This document shows positions 59,680-64,000 of a DNA stretch of 64,000 bases, one piece after another. A program made the translations under genes and the position numbers. Below the pieces are notes generated by a model, which had not been told where the DNA came from, made no database searches, and worked only from the letters and a program-made list of their open reading frames with translations. Positions within the stretch are counted from its first letter, which is position 1, and every line of letters begins with the position of its first letter. The DNA is taken from assembly GCA_963814985.1 (NCBI GenBank), contig CAWFFV010000082.1:1-64000 (forward strand), given 5' to 3'. The DNA is from CAWFFV01 sp963814985. Lineage in GTDB: Bacteria; Chloroflexota; Ktedonobacteria; Ktedonobacterales; Ktedonobacteraceae.

Positions 59680-59761
59680 GGGCGGTTGCTGAAATTGGTA
59701 GACAGGACGGACTTAGGATCCGTTGGCGCAAGTCGTGAGAGTTCGAGTCTCTCACCGCCCA
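59680..59761 (+). tRNA. tRNA-Leu (TAG)
   Basis: An 82-nt class II tRNA has acceptor GGGCGGT/ACCGCCC and anticodon arm ACGGACTTAGGATCCGT (anticodon TAG). It has a short variable arm and a T-arm with GTTCGAG. CCA is not encoded. Confidence 0.93.
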
Positions 59762-59812
59762 CTCGGATAAAGCTTGCAGGTACTGAATCTTTGTCTGGTA
59801 AAACGCAATGAT

Positions 59813-59887
59813 GCGGGAGTGGCTCAGTGGTAGAGCATCTCCTTGCCAAGGAGAAAGTCGCGGGTTCGATCCCCGTCTCCCGCTCCA
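59813..59887 (+). tRNA. tRNA-Gly (GCC)
   Basis: Acceptor GCGGGAG pairs CTCCCGC, the anticodon arm TCTCCTTGCCAAGGAGA gives GCC, and the T-arm reads GCGGGTTCGATCCCCGT. The 3' CCA (59885-59887) is encoded, unlike in the other tRNAs here. Confidence 0.94.
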
Positions 59888-60035
59888 GGTTTATCTGAAG
59901 CAGAAGAGGGTAGGCTACACAACGCGATGAAGTCGTTCCTCATAGTATTTGCAGTATTGCAACTGCTCGTTCTGTTTTGAGGTGGTCATTTGGGAGCTTG
60001 CCCCTCAATACTTCCCATTTGAAGTTTGCCTGGGG

Positions 60036-60041
60036 TATAAT
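60036..60041 (+). promoter_or_regulatory. Candidate -10 box for tig
   Basis: TATAAT after TGGGG lies 78 bases before the tig start. The -35 region is weak, so an extended -10 type is possible. Confidence 0.3.
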
Positions 60042-60118
60042 CAAAGTAGAAAAATCTGGGGCTACCTTTTGACCATCAACAGATGGAAATGCAGCATGAT
60101 ATAATTGTTGGAGGAAAT

Positions 60119-61607
60119 GTGAAGGTCTCAGTTGAAAAGTTGCCAGGTAGCGAGGCACGAGTTGAATTTGATTTTTCCTGGGATGAAGATAGAAAAAGCT
60201 TCAGATAAGGCATACCGTAAGTTGGTGCAGCAGGTTGATATACATGGTTTTCGACGTGGAAAAGCGCCACGCTCGCTCGTAGAACGCAAACTGGGAAAAG
60301 AGTATATCTACCAGGAAGGTCTTGACGATCTTATGTCAGAGGCCTATCGCGATGCCTTAAAAGAGCATGAGCTCACCCCTCATTACTCAACCGGAAATGG
60401 ATGCTCCCGAATTTGAGATTGGGAAGCCTTACCATTTTAGCCTGAAAGTACCGATTGTCACACCAGTTGAGTTGGGTGATTATCGTTCACTTCATTTTGA
60501 TCGAGAAGAAGCCAGCTGTGACCTCCGAAGAAGTGGAGCAGGAATTGGAGCTCCAGCGCAATCGACAGGCAGACTGGGAAGTTGTTGAGCGCCCTGCCAG
60601 ATTGGCGATCGCGTGACGATGGATTTGAAGCTGACAGTCGGATGAGCGAGAGCATTTCCGATCTGAAGGACAATCCTTTTGAACTAACTGAAGAGCGATT
60701 TGGCCTTTTTTCTGGCATGGACGAGCATATAGTTGGCATGCAGGCTGGTGAAAGCAAGTCATTCACAACCACAATTACCCGAGGATTACAGCAACGAGAA
60801 GTTTGCGGGAAAAGAAGCTCACTATACCACCACACTGCATAAAGTAGAAGACAAAGAACTCCCGGAACTCGATGATGCATTCGCCGATGCAGGTCAGCAA
60901 GGAGAATATCAGACGATGGAAGATCATGACGTAAAGCAGTCAGCGACAATATTACTCGAAAACAAGCAGCGTGCATATCCGTGATGCGTTACGTGAAACA
61001 ATTATCAATACCATTATCGAGCAATCCGCAATTCACAATTCATCCCGTGATGATCAGATGAGGAAGCAGAAGAGATTGCTGCACCAGTTCTCGCATATGC
61101 TTGAGCAACAGCGTATGTCCATGGATCAATACCTGATGCTGGTGCAAGAAGACTCGCGAAGAATATATGCAGGAACTCGAACCCGACGCTGAAAAGCGTG
61201 TAAAACGTCAACTCGTTCTGGATGAAGTAGCTCGAAGAAGAAGAAATCAGTGTCGCACCTGAAGAGGTGGAAGCCCTCTTTCCGTGCCTATGCTCAAATG
61301 GGTCAAAGTCTACCCCAGACCGAGGGGCAAATTCGGGCGCTTGCGCAAAGCCTGCTGTCGCGAAAAGGCCATTACACGCCTGGTTGAATTGACAACAGAG
61401 CCTGAAATTGAATCCGATGAGGAAGATGAGAGTGTAGAAACACCAGTCGAGTCCTCGAAACAGAAGAAGTTCGTTGATGAAGTCGAGGCCGGAGATGCAC
61501 AAGAGGCAGGGGAAGACTCTCAGCCAGTTCGTTCCGATGATAAGACTGAAGAAGTCGAAGAAGCCAGCGATGCTAAAATCAGACAAACTGGTTCAGAAAT
61601 AGAATAA
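60119..61607 (+). CDS. tig: Trigger factor (heavily frameshifted)
   Basis: Trigger factor is the ribosome-bound chaperone and prolyl isomerase. Domains appear in order across many frames. The ribosome-binding N-domain (VKVSVEKLPGSEARVEF; then IHGFRRGKAPRSLVERKLG) comes first, followed by the FKBP-like domain and the helical C-domain (SHMLEQQRMSMDQYLMLVQED). The acidic tail ends TGSEIE at 61607. At least six frame changes occur in 1.5 kb, more than anywhere else here. GTG 60119 follows GGAGG by four bases. The order tig-clpX-lon is conserved, but clpP is absent between tig and clpX. Confidence 0.85.
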
Positions 61608-61684
61608 TACTTTTCTGCTGGCGTGAAAGTAAGGATGCGCACCAGTAGATATATGCTGAGGCCTATCAGGGAAAGGTTACAGAC

Positions 61685-62931
61685 GTGGCAAATTCAAAAA
61701 ATATGCGAACCACTTACCGCTGCTCTTTCTGCGGCAAGAGTCAGGATCAGGTTCAGCGCCTTATCGCTGGCCCTGGAGGTGTTTACATATGTGATGAGTG
61801 TATCGACCTTTGTCGAGAGATTATTGAGGAGGAGCAGGCCACCGTCACAAAGCCGCGCTTGCAAACAGGCAAGATCCCTACACCTAAGAAAATATATGAG
61901 CAACTCAGTCAATATGTGATTGGGCAGGAACGGGCCAAGAAGACTCTCGCGGTGGCTGTATACAACCACTACAAACGTATTGGCGTAGGTATGCAGATCG
62001 ATGACGTTGAGCTCGGCAAGAGCAACATTCTGCTGATCGGGCCAACCGGTTGTGGAAAAACCTTGTTGGCACAGACACTTGCAAAGGTACTGGATGTGCC
62101 TTTTTGCATTGCAGATGCCACTGCTTTGACAGAGGCTGGATACGTTGGTGAGGATGTCGAAAATATTCTCTTACGCCTGATCCAGACTGCGGACTTTGAT
62201 GTAGCTCGTGCAGAGCGAGGCATAGTGTATATTGATGAAATTGATAAGATAGCTCGCAAATCGGATAATCCATCGATTACCCGTGATGTTTCAGGTGAAG
62301 GTGTGCAACAGGCTCTTACTGAAGATTATTGAGGGCACGAGTTGCTAATGTTCCTCCACAAGGTGGACGTAAACATCCGCACCAGGATTTTATTCAGATC
62401 AACACGGCCAATATTCTGTTTATTTGCGGTGGCGCTTTTGAGGGACTTGATAAGATCGTCGAGCAACGGCTTGGCAGCAACAAGACCATGGGGTTGCAGA
62501 TCGAGTGGAACTCGCTACTGACGGAGTCTGACGTATCAGTTTTCACCAAACTTATTCCAGATGACTTACTGAAGTATGGGTTGATTCCGGAGTTTGTAGG
62601 ACGTTTACCTGTTGCCGTTTCGTTGGATAGCCTGGATAAAGAGGCATTGATCCGCATTTTGACTGAACCCAAAAACGCGATAGTCAAACAGTATCAGAAA
62701 TTTTTACAGCTTGATCGTGTTGAGCTTGTTTTTACCCAGGATGCCCTTGATGCTGCCGCAGAAGGCGCCTTAAAACAGCGCACAGGAGCACGAGGGTTGC
62801 GCAGTATCATTGAGGATGTGCTACTTGAAATAATGTATGAGATCCCATCGCGTGCTGATGTCAAGAAAGTGATCATCAACGACGAGGTGATTACTCAGAC
62901 GCAACAAACCATTGTTGATTACGCGTACTGA
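61685..62931 (+). CDS. clpX: ClpX ATPase subunit of the Clp protease (one frameshift)
   Basis: ClpX unfolds substrates for ClpP. About 415 residues. The N-terminal zinc domain is C4 (CSFCG ... CDEC), and Walker A GPTGCGKTLL, Walker B IVYIDEIDKIA, pore-1 loop GYVGED and the RKH loop GGRKHP follow. A frame change near 62325 falls in the conserved LLKIIEGT segment. The start is GTG 61685, with GGGAAAGG upstream. No clpP gene is adjacent, so its peptidase partner must be elsewhere. Confidence 0.95.
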
Positions 62932-63125
62932 GCGCACAACAGCATATTCTGAAGATGAGTCTGCTTGATGCAGACTCATAGATTTCGATGTGGTTATTAG
63001 CAACTTGAAGTCTTTTCAGAAAAGGAGTGATGTTGGATTGAGTGATCCACCGATTTCTTCCTTCGGGGAACGGGGAATGTCCCTGAAATTCTTCCCTGCG
63101 ATATGTACTAGGCAGGTGGAAATAG

Positions 63126-64000
63126 GTGAGCGAACAGGAACGCCAGGAACTAAATACGACTAAAAGCGAAACGTATCCGCTGTTGGCGTTAAAAAATATG
63201 GTCGTATTTCCGCGTACGCGTATGACATTAGCTGTTGCACGCGAGAAGACGGTGCTTGCTGTTGAAGAAGCGATGACGCGACCTGAACATTTGCTCGTTG
63301 CCGCGTCACAACGTGATCCCGAAATTGACGATCCGCAGCCAAAGGATATTTACCCTACGGGTACGCTGGTTGAAGTCTCAACATTGCACCGGCAACCGGA
63401 CGGCAGTTTTCAAATGCTCTTAAGCGGAATCAGTCGCGTACAAATTGAAGAGTACGATGAATTGGAACCTTATTTACGTGTTCGTATAACTACTCCCCGT
63501 GAAATCCACACTCGTGATACACAGGCTGATGCAATTGTACGTCATGCCACTAACCTCTTCGAGCGCTATGCACAACTAAACCGTCGCTTTTCTGTAGAAG
63601 ATATCAATTCGATAGTTGCCCTCAAGTCTGCCTCCCGTCTTTCAGATATGTTGGCAGCACATCTCGTGACCGATCCTGAACAACAACAAGATTTGCTGGA
63701 GACAACCGATCCGTTAGCACGTCTCGAAAAGATCTGTGTCATTATGGGTAACGAAATTGAAATACTTGAACTGGAAGCAACCATTCGCAATCGGGTTCGT
63801 TCACAGGTAGATCGTACACAAAAAGAGTTCTACTTACGTGAGCAATTGCGCGCAATTCAGGAAGAGTTGGGAATGGAACAGTTCCAGCGAAGGAGGAGAA
63901 TTACTTGCCAGGTTAAAAGAAAAATCGATGCCTCCTGAGATTGCCACGCAGGGTACGTAAAGAGATCGATCGGCTGGAGCGCACACCTTCTCAGTCAGCC
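63126..64000 (+). CDS. lon: Lon protease, N-terminal part (cut by window edge)
   Basis: The LON substrate-binding domain starts at YPLLALKNMVVFPRTRMTLAV and continues through GISRVQIEEY to the coiled-coil end (KEFYLREQLRAIQEELG). A frame change near 63888 shifts the remainder. AAA and protease domains lie beyond the window. GTG 63126 has AGGTGG upstream. It follows clpX in the usual tig-clpX-lon order. Confidence 0.92.

Overview
The window looks like a chromosomal segment of a Chloroflexota bacterium, most likely class Ktedonobacteria. This is inferred from gene content: PAS/GAF histidine kinases with a KdpD-like membrane region, DUF4157 proteins, an S53 peptidase, an R3H-domain SpoIIIAA-like ATPase, a C4 zinc-ribbon coiled-coil protein, and dense palindromic intergenic repeats. 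No 16S rRNA gene is present to settle the placement. Many conserved genes (pdxS, pdxT, fabF, ppk, ftsH, tig, clpX and others) are broken by single-base frameshifts at points where the reading continues in another frame. I read most of these as sequencing or assembly indels and give joined coordinates.

Layout. 0-3.8 kb: two divergent regulator/enzyme pairs (MarR with cupin, WYL regulator with alpha/beta hydrolase) and a decayed small gene. 3.8-5.0 kb: tRNA-Arg, a deleted tyrosine integrase beside a 5' half tRNA, and two initiator tRNAs. 5-7.3 kb: rsgA and a zinc-ribbon coiled-coil protein. 7.3-13.3 kb: nested palindromic repeats and two paralogous sensor kinases. 13.5-19.9 kb: guaA with a Nudix gene, a divergent BFN/ADP-ribosylglycohydrolase pair, an HNH-like protein and a lone receiver protein. 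20-22.5 kb: a membrane Ser/Thr kinase with TPR-like repeats. 23-26.3 kb: a MazF-type toxin, a truncated ABATE regulator divergent from a flavin-binding protein, and an NTF2-like protein. 26.4-34.4 kb: pdxST, a GNAT remnant, the R3H ATPase, a convergent VWA/MerR pair and threonine ammonia-lyase. 34.4-37.6 kb: accC-fabF-accB operon. 38-40 kb: ftsH. 40-45 kb: CheY, CheW and a CheA-like hybrid that lacks recognisable kinase motifs, then a PhoR-like kinase. 45-49.8 kb: tRNA-Asn, mgtE with a long leader, a hydrolase and a membrane protein. 49.8-54.1 kb: two large DUF4157 proteins. 54.4-59.9 kb: tRNA-Phe, a LysM-CHAP hydrolase, ppk, an S53 peptidase, tRNA-Leu and tRNA-Gly. 60-64 kb: tig, clpX and the start of lon.

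How it works together. The core is housekeeping: nucleotide, vitamin B6 and fatty-acid synthesis, proteostasis (FtsH, trigger factor, ClpX, Lon) and polyphosphate. It is interleaved with signalling proteins and stress or envelope functions. The most unusual layer is intergenic. At least four families of short non-coding repeats occupy the gaps and stop codons. One has conserved ends but a different long perfect hairpin inside each copy. Several hairpins share the same tip (TTGC-NNN-GCAA) but have unrelated stems. Other points of interest are a near-ideal, apparently leaderless promoter of the MerR gene with an operator in its spacer, a 48-bp perfect palindrome between two divergent genes, and two DUF4157 proteins sharing an N-terminal motif.
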